This document shows positions 53,514-63,280 of a stretch of 64,000 bases of DNA, one piece after another. Both the position numbers and the translations under genes were made by a program. This DNA is from Minwuiaceae bacterium (lineage in GTDB: Bacteria; Pseudomonadota; Alphaproteobacteria; Minwuiales; Minwuiaceae). Within the stretch, counting starts at the first letter, position 1; every line of letters starts with the position of its first letter. The notes beneath the pieces are model-generated. The model ran no database searches. It was not told the DNA's origin and worked only from the letters and a program-made list of their open reading frames with translations. The stretch is taken from contig JANQEE010000023.1 in assembly GCA_028278525.1 (NCBI GenBank), positions 44,613 through 108,612 of the forward strand, given 5' to 3'.

Positions 53514-54905
53514 TCAAATCGCCGTTCTCAGGTGATAGCTCTTCGGCCGGGTCAGGTGCTCGTAGCCGACCGACGACAGCGTACAGCCGCGGCCCGAGTT
53601 TTTAACGCCGGTCCAGGCAAGCGCCGGGTCCAGATAGTCGCAGCGGTTCATGAACCAGGTGCCGGTTTCGATCCGGTCGCCGACCGCGATTGCCGCGTCC
53701 TCGTCGATGGTCCAGACCGACGCGGTCAGGCCGAACGCGCTGTCGTTCATCAGCGTCACGGCTTCGTCGTCGGAACCGACCTTCATAATGCCGATGACCG
53801 GCGCGAAGCTCTCTTCCGTCATGATGCGCATGCCGTGGTCGACGTCGACCAATACCCGCGGCGCCATATAGGCGCTGCCTTCCGCATCGGCGGGGAAGGC
53901 GGCTGGATCGACCAGCGACCGCGCGCCGGCATGTACCGCTTCCGCCACCTGGCCGCGGGCGAAATCGGCGGCCGCGGGCCGGACCATCGGTCCCAGGTTG
54001 GTCTCCGCTTCCAGCGGATTGCCCAACCGGTACTGCCTGGTCAGGTCGACGAAACCATCCACGAACCGGTCATAGAGATCGCCATGCACATAGATCCGCT
54101 CGATCCCGCAACAGGACTGGCCGCTGTTGAAGAACGCGCCGTCGACCAGGTTTTCGATGGCGAATTCCAGGTTGGCGTCGGCCCGTACATAGGCCGGGTC
54201 CTTGCCGCCAAGCTCCAGCCCCGTGGCGATAAACCGCGTCGACGCCGCCGACTGAATGGCGTGGCCGCCGCCGACCGAGCCGGTGAAGGCGACGAAATCC
54301 ACGTCCGGGCTGGCGATCGCCTTTTCCGTGTTTGCGTGGCTCATATGCAGAACCTGAAACACGCCCTCCGGCAGTCCGGCCGCCTGGAACGCCTCGGCGA
54401 ACCGTTCGGCGCAAAGCGGCGTCTGCCCGGAATGTTTCAGCACCACCGCGTTGCCCGCCATGATCGCGGGCACCACGGAATTGACCGCGATCAGGTAGGG
54501 GTAGTTCCAGGCCGCGACGACCAGCACCACGCCAAGCGGTGCGCGCCGCACGAACCGGTTGAAGCCCGGCTTGTGGTCGGCCGGTATGTCGGCGAGGGCG
54601 CCGCCGGCGATTTCGATCATGTAACGGGCGCGTTCCTCGAAACCGGCCAACTCGCCGCCGCCCGCGCTGACCGGCCGGCCCATCTGCCAGCTCAACTCGG
54701 GCACGATCTCGTCCTTCCGGGCGATCAGCGCGTCCGTGAACGCCCCGCAGATACGGGCGCGCTCGGCGACCGAGGTTTGCTTCCAGTCCGCTTGCGCCTG
54801 CTTCGCCCGGGACAGTACGGCCTCGACCTCGCTTGGGCCGGCCAGCGGTCGTTCGACGTAGATCGACCCGTCGACGGGCGACGTTACACGCAGCATATCG
54901 GCCAT
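53514..54905 (-). CDS. Aldehyde dehydrogenase family protein
   Basis: A 463-residue NAD(P)-dependent aldehyde dehydrogenase. It has VVAAWNYPYLIAVNSVVPAIMAGNAVVLKHS (coenzyme site), FTGSVGGG, the general base Glu in ATGLELGGKDP and nucleophile Cys in NSGQSCCGIER, with TWFMNRCDYLDP near the end. The double Cys at the nucleophile is usual in some subfamilies. Starts three bases after the glutamine-synthetase-like stop and ends one base before the Fe-ADH, a tightly coupled operon. The likely substrate is a gamma-glutamyl-aldehyde (inference). Confidence 0.93.
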   Translation of the reverse strand: MADMLRVTSPVDGSIYVERPLAGPSEVEAVLSRAKQAQADWKQTSVAERARICGAFTDALIARKDEIVPELSWQMGRPVSAGGGELAGFEERARYMIEIAGGALADIPADHKPGFNRFVRRAPLGVVLVVAAWNYPYLIAVNSVVPAIMAGNAVVLKHSGQTPLCAERFAEAFQAAGLPEGVFQVLHMSHANTEKAIASPDVDFVAFTGSVGGGHAIQSAASTRFIATGLELGGKDPAYVRADANLEFAIENLVDGAFFNSGQSCCGIERIYVHGDLYDRFVDGFVDLTRQYRLGNPLEAETNLGPMVRPAAADFARGQVAEAVHAGARSLVDPAAFPADAEGSAYMAPRVLVDVDHGMRIMTEESFAPVIGIMKVGSDDEAVTLMNDSAFGLTASVWTIDEDAAIAVGDRIETGTWFMNRCDYLDPALAWTGVKNSGRGCTLSSVGYEHLTRPKSYHLRTAI

Positions 54906-54908
54906 CGC

Positions 54909-56273
54909 TCAGGCTCTCTCGAAGTATCGGGCGAGTTCCCAGTCCGTGACCTTGCGGTCGTATTCCTGCTGTTCCCAACGGCCGGCATGGACGTAGTGGT
55001 CGACGACAGCGTCGCCCAGCGCGGCCCGCAGCGGTTTGGAATTGTCCAGCGCGTCGACTGCCTCGCGCAGCGTCGTCGGCACGTCGCCGACTTCCTCCAG
55101 TTCGTACAGGTTGCCGCTGATCTTCGGCGGCAGGTCCAGTTCGTTCTCGATGCCGTACAGGCCGGCCGCCAGCGTTGCCGCGAACGCCAGATAGGGGTTG
55201 GCATCGGCGCCGGGAATCCGGCATTCGACCCGAAGCGCCGGGCCGGACCCGCACAACCGAAAGCCGGCGGTGCGGTTGTCGACGCTCCAGCCGGTCTTGG
55301 TCGGCGCGAACGATCCCGCCTGGAAACGCTTGTAGGAATTAATCAGCGGCGCGAAGAAATAGGTCATGTCGGAAACGCAGGCCAGTTGGCCGGCCAGGTA
55401 GTGCTGGAACAGCTTGGACATGCCGTCCGGCCCGTCCGGATCGTGGAACAGGGCTTTTCCGTTTTTGGCATCCCATAACGACGAATGCAGGTGACAGGAA
55501 TTACCTGCCTCGTCGTACGACCACTTGGCCATGAAGGTGACCGCCTTGCCTTGCAGGTACGCGATCTCCTTGACGCCGTTCTTGTAGATGACATGGCGGT
55601 CGGCCATCTCCAGCGCTTCGGCATAACGCAGGTTGATCTCTTCCTGGCCGGGCCCCCATTCGCCTTTCGAGAATTCCACCGGAATGCCGGCCGCGTCCAT
55701 GCCGTTGCGGATGGCGCGGATCAGGCTCTCTTCCTTGGTGGTCTGAAAGATGTGGTAGTCCTCGCTGTACCAACTGGCCGTCTTCAGGTCCTTGTAGGCT
55801 TTGTCGTGGGCGGACTCGAAGGTCTCGTCGAAGACATAAAGCTCCAGTTCGGAGCCCATCTTAGAGACCCAGCCTTTTTCCGCCGCCTTGGCGATCTGCG
55901 CTTTCAGGATCGAGCGGGGCGAGTGTGCCAGGTCCGCGCCGTGATGGTCGACGCAGTCGCCCAGGATCAAGGCTGTTCCCTCAAGCCACGGGATGCGCCG
56001 GAGCGTGTCGAAATCCGGCTTGATCGCGAAATCGCCGTAGCCCAGGTCCCAGGACGCGGCCTCGAAGCCGGGCACCGGCTCCATCTCCATATCGACGGCC
56101 AGCAGATAGTCGCAGACATGCATCTCCGCTGCGACCTGATCCAGGAAGAAATGCCCCGTGACCCGTTTGCCGATCAGCCGCCCCTGCATGTCGGTGAAAC
56201 AGACCAGGACAGTGTCGATTTCGCCCGCCTCGATCAGGGCCTTCAGGCCGTCGAGCTCCAGTTTGCCGCGCAT
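54909..56273 (-). CDS. Glutamine-synthetase-family gamma-glutamylamide synthetase (PuuA/GlnA4-like)
   Basis: A 454-residue ATP-dependent ligase of the glutamine synthetase superfamily. It has the beta-grasp start DMQGRLIGKRV, metal-site GSELELYVF, the EWGPGQEEINLRYAEALEMAD stretch, NSCHLHSSLWD and SFAPTKTGWSVDNRTAGFR. Relatives attach glutamate to amines such as putrescine, ethanolamine or isopropylamine rather than to ammonia. Clustering with an aldehyde dehydrogenase and an alcohol dehydrogenase points to an amino alcohol substrate such as ethanolamine (inference). The ATG at 56273 has GAGGGG upstream. First gene of a three-gene operon. Confidence 0.85.
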   Translation of the reverse strand: MRGKLELDGLKALIEAGEIDTVLVCFTDMQGRLIGKRVTGHFFLDQVAAEMHVCDYLLAVDMEMEPVPGFEAASWDLGYGDFAIKPDFDTLRRIPWLEGTALILGDCVDHHGADLAHSPRSILKAQIAKAAEKGWVSKMGSELELYVFDETFESAHDKAYKDLKTASWYSEDYHIFQTTKEESLIRAIRNGMDAAGIPVEFSKGEWGPGQEEINLRYAEALEMADRHVIYKNGVKEIAYLQGKAVTFMAKWSYDEAGNSCHLHSSLWDAKNGKALFHDPDGPDGMSKLFQHYLAGQLACVSDMTYFFAPLINSYKRFQAGSFAPTKTGWSVDNRTAGFRLCGSGPALRVECRIPGADANPYLAFAATLAAGLYGIENELDLPPKISGNLYELEEVGDVPTTLREAVDALDNSKPLRAALGDAVVDHYVHAGRWEQQEYDRKVTDWELARYFERA

Positions 56274-56367
56274 AACCCCTCCACTGTGAACGCGCCCCAA
56301 AGATCGGCGAGTTTAGTGGCCCGAAGCCGCGGGCGTCACGCGGTGAATCGACGACCCGGTTGTTTGT

Positions 56368-57183
56368 TCAGAATTTGTAGCCCAGGACCACGGAAAAATT
56401 GCCGTAAAGGTCGTCGGTGACGATTGGGCTGTCCGCCGCGTCGCCCAGCATCAGGCCGCCGGTGAAATCGAACGAGACATAGGCGCGCTTGTAGAAATGC
56501 CAGACGAAGCTGGCGGCTATATCTCCGTTGAGCAGGCCCGCCTCCGGCGAGAACGCCCCCAGGCCGGGCCCGGCTCGGGAGGCTGGGACCCCGAAATAGC
56601 TGATCATGTAGTCCTCGTCCGCGAACCGTATCCGGCCGCGCACGAACAGGCTGGTGGTGGCGGCGATGCGGTTGCCGAACCCGGCGCCGAACGTCCCGAT
56701 GATGCCTTCATGCCCGCTGAAGGCCTTGCGGATATCGGCATGCAGGCGGGCGCTGCCGAAAATTCCTTCGGCGAACAGGCCGTATTCGGGCGCCGCTTCG
56801 ATATCCTCCAACGGGCTCAGCAGGCCGCTGACGCTGGAATCGCGGCCGAGGTCTGGTGTCACCCGAAAGCCGGCGCGGATGGTGCGCCTGCGGAACAGGT
56901 TGATGCCGGCGCCGCGTTTGGTACTGACGAAAACGGTGCCGCGCCATTCCAGGTCGAACAACGGCAGCGGCAGGAATTCCGCATCCTGCATATCGCCGCC
57001 AAAGTAATCGGGCGCGTAGACGGTGCCCAGCCCGGCGTTCAGCCGCCATTGATTGCTGCTATCGACCTGGACGAAGGTCGACGGGTCCAGCCACCATTCC
57101 AAATTGTAGGGGCGCGAGTCCGCAAGCGCCTTGCCGGACATCGCAAGCGCCAAAAAAATAAGCGCGAGCGCGCGCAAATACAT
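56368..57183 (-). CDS. MipA/OmpV family outer-membrane protein
   Basis: A 271-residue outer-membrane beta-barrel with a signal peptide (MYLRALALIFLALAMSGKALA) and a terminal Phe (LGYKF). Family cues: LGTVYAPDYFGGDMQDAEFLPLPLFDLEWRG, GAGFGNRIA, and the C-terminal FVWHFYKRAYVSFDFTGGLMLGDAADSP. MipA was linked to the murein hydrolase scaffold; OmpV relatives may be porins. It is divergent from DUF3179, sharing a 175-base control region. Confidence 0.85.
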   Translation of the reverse strand: MYLRALALIFLALAMSGKALADSRPYNLEWWLDPSTFVQVDSSNQWRLNAGLGTVYAPDYFGGDMQDAEFLPLPLFDLEWRGTVFVSTKRGAGINLFRRRTIRAGFRVTPDLGRDSSVSGLLSPLEDIEAAPEYGLFAEGIFGSARLHADIRKAFSGHEGIIGTFGAGFGNRIAATTSLFVRGRIRFADEDYMISYFGVPASRAGPGLGAFSPEAGLLNGDIAASFVWHFYKRAYVSFDFTGGLMLGDAADSPIVTDDLYGNFSVVLGYKF

Positions 57184-57358
57184 GGTTGCCGTTTCCCATC
57201 CGTAAAGGTTTTCGTTTCTAGCTTATCGTCAGGGCCGAAGCAACGCGGCCGAGAGGCGGCGGGCAAACCTCACGAATTGCTGAGTTGCGCGTGTTGACGG
57301 CCTATCCGACCATGCCGCTAATCGCGGCGCAGTGGGCGAACGACGGGAGCGGGAAGCG

Positions 57359-58378
<1,020 letters not shown>

Positions 58379-58471
58379 CCGGAAACGAGAACTTCACACA
58401 CAATATGTTGACTTATTGACGCAACTGGCCCCTAAATCCTGGTAATGCGTAGGGTGTTGGGGGGCTTTGGC

Positions 58472-59299
58472 GTGACCCGATTCGGGCATATCATCGTCAT
58501 CGGCAACGAGAAGGGCGGGTCCGGAAAGTCGACCACGGCGGTTCATCTTGTCGTCGGGCTTCAGGCGATGGGCTTCACGGTCGCTACCGTCGACCTGGAC
58601 TCCAGACAGGCGACCCTGACCCGGTATCTTGAGAACCGCCGCCGCTGGCAGCAGAAGACCGGTCGTCCGATAGAGATGCCACGGCACCGGGTCATCACCG
58701 CAGGCGCGCCGGGTGACGGCGATCCGACGCCGGCGGACGCCACCGCGCTGTTGACCGAAACCGTCGCCGAAATGGCGGCGACGCGGGATTTCGTCGTGAT
58801 CGACTGCCCAGGCATGGATTGCCGGCTTGCGCGGCTTGCGCACAGCTTCGCGGATACCCTGATCACGCCGTTGAACGACAGTTTCATCGATCTCGACAAT
58901 CTGGCCGACATCGATGCCGACACTTACGAGGTTCTGCGGCCGAGCCGCTATGCGGAAGCGGTCTGGGAGCAGCGGAAATCGCGCATGATGCGCGAAGACA
59001 GGGCAATCGACTGGATCGTCATGCGCAACCGGCTGTCCAGCCTGGATGCGAAAAATAAGCGCCGGATAGACGACGTGCTGTGGCGCCTTTCGCGGCGGAT
59101 CGGCTTCCGGCTCGCGCCGGGCTTCAGCGAGCGCGTTGTCTACCGGGAGTTGTTCCTCGAAGGGATGACCGTGCTCGATCTCGATGACGGCACGGGCTCG
59201 GCGCTTTCCATGTCGCAGGTCGCGGCCCGGCAGGAAGTCCGGGCCTTGATTGACAGCCTGCGGTTGCCCGGCGTGGGGGCGCTGGCAGCGGCCGTTTAG
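58472..59299 (+). CDS. mipZ: MipZ-like division-plane positioning ATPase (ParA family)
   Basis: A 275-residue ParA/MinD-family ATPase. The deviant Walker A box is GNEKGGSGKSTT with Lys14 and Lys19; Walker B lies in FVVIDCPGMD. In Caulobacter, MipZ forms polar gradients with ParB and inhibits FtsZ, placing division at mid-cell; the HIIVIGNEKGGSGKSTT start and SRQATLTRYLENR segment fit this subgroup. A GTG at 58472 is preferred because GGGGGG precedes it by about eight bases; an ATG at 58445 is the alternative. It supports an alphaproteobacterial host. Confidence 0.88.
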   Translation: MTRFGHIIVIGNEKGGSGKSTTAVHLVVGLQAMGFTVATVDLDSRQATLTRYLENRRRWQQKTGRPIEMPRHRVITAGAPGDGDPTPADATALLTETVAEMAATRDFVVIDCPGMDCRLARLAHSFADTLITPLNDSFIDLDNLADIDADTYEVLRPSRYAEAVWEQRKSRMMREDRAIDWIVMRNRLSSLDAKNKRRIDDVLWRLSRRIGFRLAPGFSERVVYRELFLEGMTVLDLDDGTGSALSMSQVAARQEVRALIDSLRLPGVGALAAAV

Positions 59300-59611
59300 A
59301 GCGGGTGGGCCGGCCGACCGAATCGGCCGATTGGCGCTGAAATGTCGCGGCATTCTGTCGAGCGGATGTGATTTCCAGTCCGGCCGCTAGATGCTACCCT
59401 TGCCTGATCGGGTCGCGACGCCAATGTCTGATGCATGCAATGCATGATCCTAAGACGGAACTTGGCCGTGGCCCGGATGGTCGCGGCGAAGGCTTGCAAC
59501 ACGGCAACGAACAGCGCGTGATGAAAAAAAGCGTTTCAAATCAGAGGATTGTGAGCGGCCTGTCGGTTGGTTTGCGGAAGCTGGGCAGGCTGGCCGCGTG
59601 GGAGCGGCGGC
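59300..59611. other. Intergenic region, nothing recognised
   Basis: 312 bases between the mipZ and VWA genes. Open frames inside it are short and have no family pattern. A direct TGCATGCAATGCATG-like run near 59,430 is a small local palindrome. A promoter for the VWA/J-domain genes is expected here but no convincing -35/-10 pair was found. Confidence 0.5.
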
Positions 59612-60322
59612 ATGGCTAAGGACGATCGCTCGGTCCCGGCGCCAAAGGGCTCCGGCGCGGATGTGCAGGCCTTCCTGCGTAAAGTGGCGCTGACGCCGGT
59701 CACCAAGCAGCCGGACGACCGCGGCCGCCTGATCTTCGCCATGGATGCGACTGCCAGCCGCGAACCGACCTGGGACCGTGCTTGCCATATCCAGGGTGAG
59801 ATGTTCACCGAAACGGCGGCGCTCGGCGGGTTGGAGATCCAGGTCGTCTACTACCGTGGGTTTCGCGAATGCCGGTCCTCGCCCTGGCTGTCCCGTTCGG
59901 ACGACCTGCTTCGTTATATGAGCCGTGTCCGGTGCGTCGGCGGCCGGACGCAGATCGCCCGCGTCCTGCGCCACGCGGCCAAGGAAACCGGCAAGAAGGC
60001 GGTGAATGCCCTGGTCTTCGTCGGCGACTGCATGGAAGAGGACCCCGACGAGGTCTGCCACGTTGCCGGCGAATTGGGCATGAAGGGCGTGCCGTGCTTC
60101 ATCTTCCACGAAGGCGGCGAGCCTGGCGCGATGCGCACCTTCCAGCAGGTCGCCCGTCTGACAAACGGCGCCTATTGCAGTTTCGACGCGACCAGCGCCA
60201 AGACTCTCCGCGACCTGTTGAGCGCCGTCGCGGTCTATGCCGCGGGCGGCCGCAAGGCTCTTGAGAACTTCTCCAAAAAGGCAGGCCAGGAAGTCCTGCT
60301 ATTGGCCCGGCAGATGAAGTAG
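59612..60322 (+). CDS. VWA-domain protein
   Basis: A 236-residue von Willebrand A-like protein. The MIDAS motif is Asp45-x-Thr47-x-Ser49 in FAMDATAS, a D-x-T-x-S form in place of DxSxS; later segments [58 protein letters not shown] and [16 protein letters not shown] are typical. VWA domains mediate metal-dependent protein contacts. It ends eight bases before a J-domain gene, so the two proteins are probably partners. The ATG at 59612 has GGGAGCGG upstream. Confidence 0.8.
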   Translation: MAKDDRSVPAPKGSGADVQAFLRKVALTPVTKQPDDRGRLIFAMDATASREPTWDRACHIQGEMFTETAALGGLEIQVVYYRGFRECRSSPWLSRSDDLLRYMSRVRCVGGRTQIARVLRHAAKETGKKAVNALVFVGDCMEEDPDEVCHVAGELGMKGVPCFIFHEGGEPGAMRTFQQVARLTNGAYCSFDATSAKTLRDLLSAVAVYAAGGRKALENFSKKAGQEVLLLARQMK

Positions 60323-60330
60323 GCGCGGCC

Positions 60331-61074
60331 ATGCCGTATCTGATTCTCGGGATATGTCTGTTGGTCGGTCTGGTTTTGATGGCCAATTGGTTCGTCAATG
60401 CCAACCCCAAGCAGATCGTCAAGGGCCTGAAATATGGCGGCGCCGGTGTGCTTGCCTTGTTGGCGACGTTCTTTGCCGTGACCGGTCGGTTTGCCCTGGC
60501 GGCGCCGGCGGGGGTGGGGGCGCTGATGCTCCTCGGCAAATGGCCGATGGGCGCTCTGGGGCGCGGTTTTCCGGGCATGGGCGGTCTGGGCGGCTTCGGC
60601 GGCCTGGGGCGAAAGCCGTCCGCCGGCCAGTCTTCCGAGGTCGAGACGGCATGGGTCCGAATGACCCTGGACCACGATAGCGGGGATATGGACGGCGAGG
60701 TTCTGAAGGGCCGGTTCGAGGGCCGGAAGCTCGGCGACCTGAGCTTCGACGATCTGGTCGAGGTGCTCGCGGCCTGCCATTCGGAAGACGAGGAATCCGG
60801 CGCGCTGATCGCGACCTACCTGGAGCGGGTGTACGGTCCCGACTGGCAGCAGCGTGCGGCAGGCGCCAGCAGCGCGGGCGCCTCGGGCGGCGGCAATGCC
60901 AAGATGACGGCCGAGGAAGCTTACGAGATCCTGGGACTGCCGGCCGATGCCGATGATGACGACATTCGCGAAGCGCACCGCACCCTGATGAAGAAACTGC
61001 ACCCCGATCAGGGCGGGTCGACCTACTTGGCGAGCAAGATCAACGAAGCGAAAGACCTGTTGCTCAATCGTTGA
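60331..61074 (+). CDS. Membrane-anchored J-domain (DnaJ-like) protein
   Basis: A 247-residue protein with one or two N-terminal transmembrane helices (about 2-18 and 35-60), a Gly-rich linker (about 78-95), a middle helical region, and a C-terminal J domain (about 190-245) with the HPD motif at 224-226 in [10 protein letters not shown] domains stimulate the DnaK ATPase; membrane-bound J-proteins recruit DnaK to specific sites. The C-terminal position of the J domain resembles DjlA or mitochondrial Pam18. Co-transcribed with the VWA gene. Confidence 0.85.
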   Translation: MPYLILGICLLVGLVLMANWFVNANPKQIVKGLKYGGAGVLALLATFFAVTGRFALAAPAGVGALMLLGKWPMGALGRGFPGMGGLGGFGGLGRKPSAGQSSEVETAWVRMTLDHDSGDMDGEVLKGRFEGRKLGDLSFDDLVEVLAACHSEDEESGALIATYLERVYGPDWQQRAAGASSAGASGGGNAKMTAEEAYEILGLPADADDDDIREAHRTLMKKLHPDQGGSTYLASKINEAKDLLLNR

Positions 61075-61348
61075 CGCAGTGTTAACGACTGCCGGGTCGG
61101 TTCCGTGCCGCCGGGGCCCGGCCGCGACTGTGGCCAATTTGTGCCATGTCCTTCGGCGTACCTGTGGGATTCCCCATATGGGTATAGTGAATAAATTAGT
61201 AACTGATTCCGGCCAAACTGGCTGACGGATGGTGGGGGAAACCGGTCTTGCGCTGCGAAAATCGCCGTGGCACAAAGCCGCCGCCTCGATCGCCGTATCT
61301 GTTAAGTCCCTCCATGGCGGTGTGGCCTAATCAACCAAGCGAGTTCGC

Positions 61349-62227
61349 ATGAGCAAACCGATTCGTAAGGCGGTCTTCCCGGTCGGCGGCCTGGGCACGC
61401 GCTTTCTGCCGGCGACCAAGTCGATGCCGAAGGAAATGCTGCCGGTGGTCGACAAACCGCTCATTCAATATGCCGTCGAAGAGGCGCAGGGCGCCGGCAT
61501 CGAAGAGTTCATTTTCGTCACCGGCCGCGGCAAAAGCGCCATCGAGGATCACTTCGACTATTCCTACGAATTGCAGGACACGCTGGCCGGTCGCGACAAG
61601 ACCGACATGCTGGAAGCCATCAACGCCTGGATGCCGCCCGCCGGTCAGGTTGCCTACACGCGGCAGCAGGAACCGCTCGGCCTCGGCCATGCGGTCTGGT
61701 GCGCGCGCAATCTGGTCGGTGACGAGCCGTTCGCCGTTCTGCTCGCCGACGATCTGATCCTGTCGAAGACGCCTTGCCTGAAGCAGATGATCGACCGGCA
61801 GCAGCAGGTTGGCGGCAATATGCTGGCCGTCATGGACGTGCGGCCGGAGCACACCTCCCGCTACGGGATTCTCGACCCGGGCGCCGACGACGGCACCCTG
61901 ATGGAAGTGCGCGGCATGGTCGAAAAGCCGGACCCGGCCAAGGCGCCGTCCACGGCGGCGGTGATCGGCCGCTACGTTTTGCAGCCGGATGTGTTCGACC
62001 ATCTCAGCAATCACGAGACCGGCGCCGGCGGCGAAATCCAGCTCACCGACGCCATGGCCCGGATGATCGGCGCGGCGCCGTTTCACGGTTTCCGCTTCGA
62101 AGGCACACGGTTCGATTGCGGCGACAAGGTCGGGTTCCTTCATGCCAACATGGCGTTCGCCATGGCGCGGCCGGACATGGCGACGGAAGTCGGCGCCATT
62201 GTCCGTTCGATCGCGGCTGAGAGTTAA
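61349..62227 (+). CDS. galU: UTP--glucose-1-phosphate uridylyltransferase
   Basis: A 292-residue nucleotidyltransferase that makes UDP-glucose for surface polysaccharides. It has the N-terminal VGGLGTRFLPATKSMPKEMLPVVDKP signature, then EQ-type FVTGRGKSAIEDHFD, PLGLGHAVWCA and VLLADDLIL (metal-binding Asp). Length is normal. The start at 61349 has a weak GCGAG site; TATAGT near 61,185 is a possible -10 box. It is the last complete gene of the GC-rich part of the window. Confidence 0.95.
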   Translation: MSKPIRKAVFPVGGLGTRFLPATKSMPKEMLPVVDKPLIQYAVEEAQGAGIEEFIFVTGRGKSAIEDHFDYSYELQDTLAGRDKTDMLEAINAWMPPAGQVAYTRQQEPLGLGHAVWCARNLVGDEPFAVLLADDLILSKTPCLKQMIDRQQQVGGNMLAVMDVRPEHTSRYGILDPGADDGTLMEVRGMVEKPDPAKAPSTAAVIGRYVLQPDVFDHLSNHETGAGGEIQLTDAMARMIGAAPFHGFRFEGTRFDCGDKVGFLHANMAFAMARPDMATEVGAIVRSIAAES

Positions 62228-62249
62228 GAGTCTGTTCAAGAATGCCAGG

Positions 62250-62296
62250 CCGGCCCGCTCCCCCGTCCCAACCACCCACACCAGGGTACCCTATGG
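62250..62296. repeat. Truncated hairpin element at the composition junction
   Basis: Left arm (62,250-62,277) identical to that of the intact element at 25,931, followed by a similar loop with AGGGTACCCTATGG. The right arm that should follow is absent; at about 62,296 the sequence changes to AT-rich DNA. Confidence 0.85.
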
Positions 62297-62787
62297 TTGA
62301 TGTAATCCGGTTTTTCAGCGACCTGGTATCGTTTGACGAAGCGGACATTCGGATCGAGACAAACGACCGGACATACTTCAAGCATACCACACTTCAGGTT
62401 GGAGTTAGTTCACTGATCGGTCTCTGCATGGCAACCTCCGGCTGTCCGGTCCTGAGCATTTTGAAACCGATGGCAAGGTTCCATCTGCCGTTCGCCTCAG
62501 TCGAAGACACAGTTTACCGGGCGCTTTCCACATATTTGCTCGGGCAGTATTTCAGAAAACTGAATGGAATGGAGCCTGATTGGGAATTGACAAAACTTGA
62601 TAAAGTTTATGACGAAATACACCAGGTAAACATCGGTTTCAGTGACCGCCTGAAACACATCAGGATACATGATGCCAGTTTGAACGCTCTTCATATTCTG
62701 GATACTTTTGCTAATTTTGTGCGGTTTGAAATTCACAGCCATGTTCTCAAGGAACTTGAAACTATCATGGGGGAATTTCTGAAGTAA
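62293..62787 (+). CDS. DUF6901-like protein, probably 5'-truncated
   Basis: A 164-residue open frame. CPVLSILKPMARFHLPFASVEDTVYRALSTYLLGQYFRK followed by PDWELTKLDKVYDEIHQVN matches, from memory, the C-terminal two thirds of DUF6901-type proteins, whose N-terminal part with its cysteine-containing segment is missing. The first usable ATG (62293) lies inside the loop of the truncated hairpin, so the true 5' end seems to have been cut off at the junction. GC content and codon use are unlike the galU side. Function of the family is unknown. A good terminator follows. Confidence 0.6.
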   Translation: MVDVIRFFSDLVSFDEADIRIETNDRTYFKHTTLQVGVSSLIGLCMATSGCPVLSILKPMARFHLPFASVEDTVYRALSTYLLGQYFRKLNGMEPDWELTKLDKVYDEIHQVNIGFSDRLKHIRIHDASLNALHILDTFANFVRFEIHSHVLKELETIMGEFLK

Positions 62788-62815
62788 GCAATTTCAGTGA
62801 ATCTGATTGGCAATT

Positions 62816-62860
62816 AAAACGGACCTGCGGAATAAAACTGCATGTCCGTTTTATTTTTAT
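62816..62860 (+). terminator. Rho-independent terminator
   Basis: AAAACGGAC pairs with GTCCGTTTT across a 19-base loop, followed by ATTTTTAT. It ends the DUF6901-like transcript 29 bases after its stop codon. Confidence 0.85.
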
Positions 62861-62940
62861 TACAAAATAATTGAAACATGAATATGCCGGCTGCCGTATA
62901 TTTATTATAATGTAATAATAATTATTAACCAGGGAGTCTT

Positions 62941-63279
62941 ATGCATAAGTTTTTGTCCCGTTCAGAAGAGTTGATGCTCCTGATATTATGGCAATTGGGA
63001 AATGATGCTCATGGTGTTCCGATACGCAGGAAAATGTCAGAGATTAGCGGAAAAAGCTGGTCATATGGCGCTATCTACATACCGTTGAGCAGGCTGGAGA
63101 AAAAGAAAATGGTTGAATCGTTTCTCGGAGAACCCACAAGTAAACGGGGCGGCAGGCGAAAGCGGTTCTACAAACTGACCAAAATGGGTATGGAAGCTCT
63201 TATAGAGGTGAGAGAGCTTCAGGACAGGATGTGGAACGGAATGCCAAGACTCTCAACAGATCAACTGGCGGCTGATTAG
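62941..63279 (+). CDS. PadR-family transcriptional regulator
   Basis: A 112-residue winged-helix regulator. The pattern SRSEELMLLILWQLG, then SWSYGAIYIPLSRLEKKKMVES and the wing RGGRRKRFYKLTKMGMEAL is typical of PadR. It sits one base before a MacB/FtsX-type permease gene with a prefix domain; this PadR-permease arrangement is frequent in Acidobacteriota- and Bacteroidota-like genomes and suggests that it represses the transporter. AGGGAG precedes the ATG at 62941. Confidence 0.9.
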   Translation: MHKFLSRSEELMLLILWQLGNDAHGVPIRRKMSEISGKSWSYGAIYIPLSRLEKKKMVESFLGEPTSKRGGRRKRFYKLTKMGMEALIEVRELQDRMWNGMPRLSTDQLAAD

Positions 63280-63280
63280 A

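Noticed and set aside
53484..55478. A 664-codon plus-strand frame opposite the aldehyde dehydrogenase operon
   Set aside because: Antisense shadow; the minus-strand genes have intact catalytic motifs.
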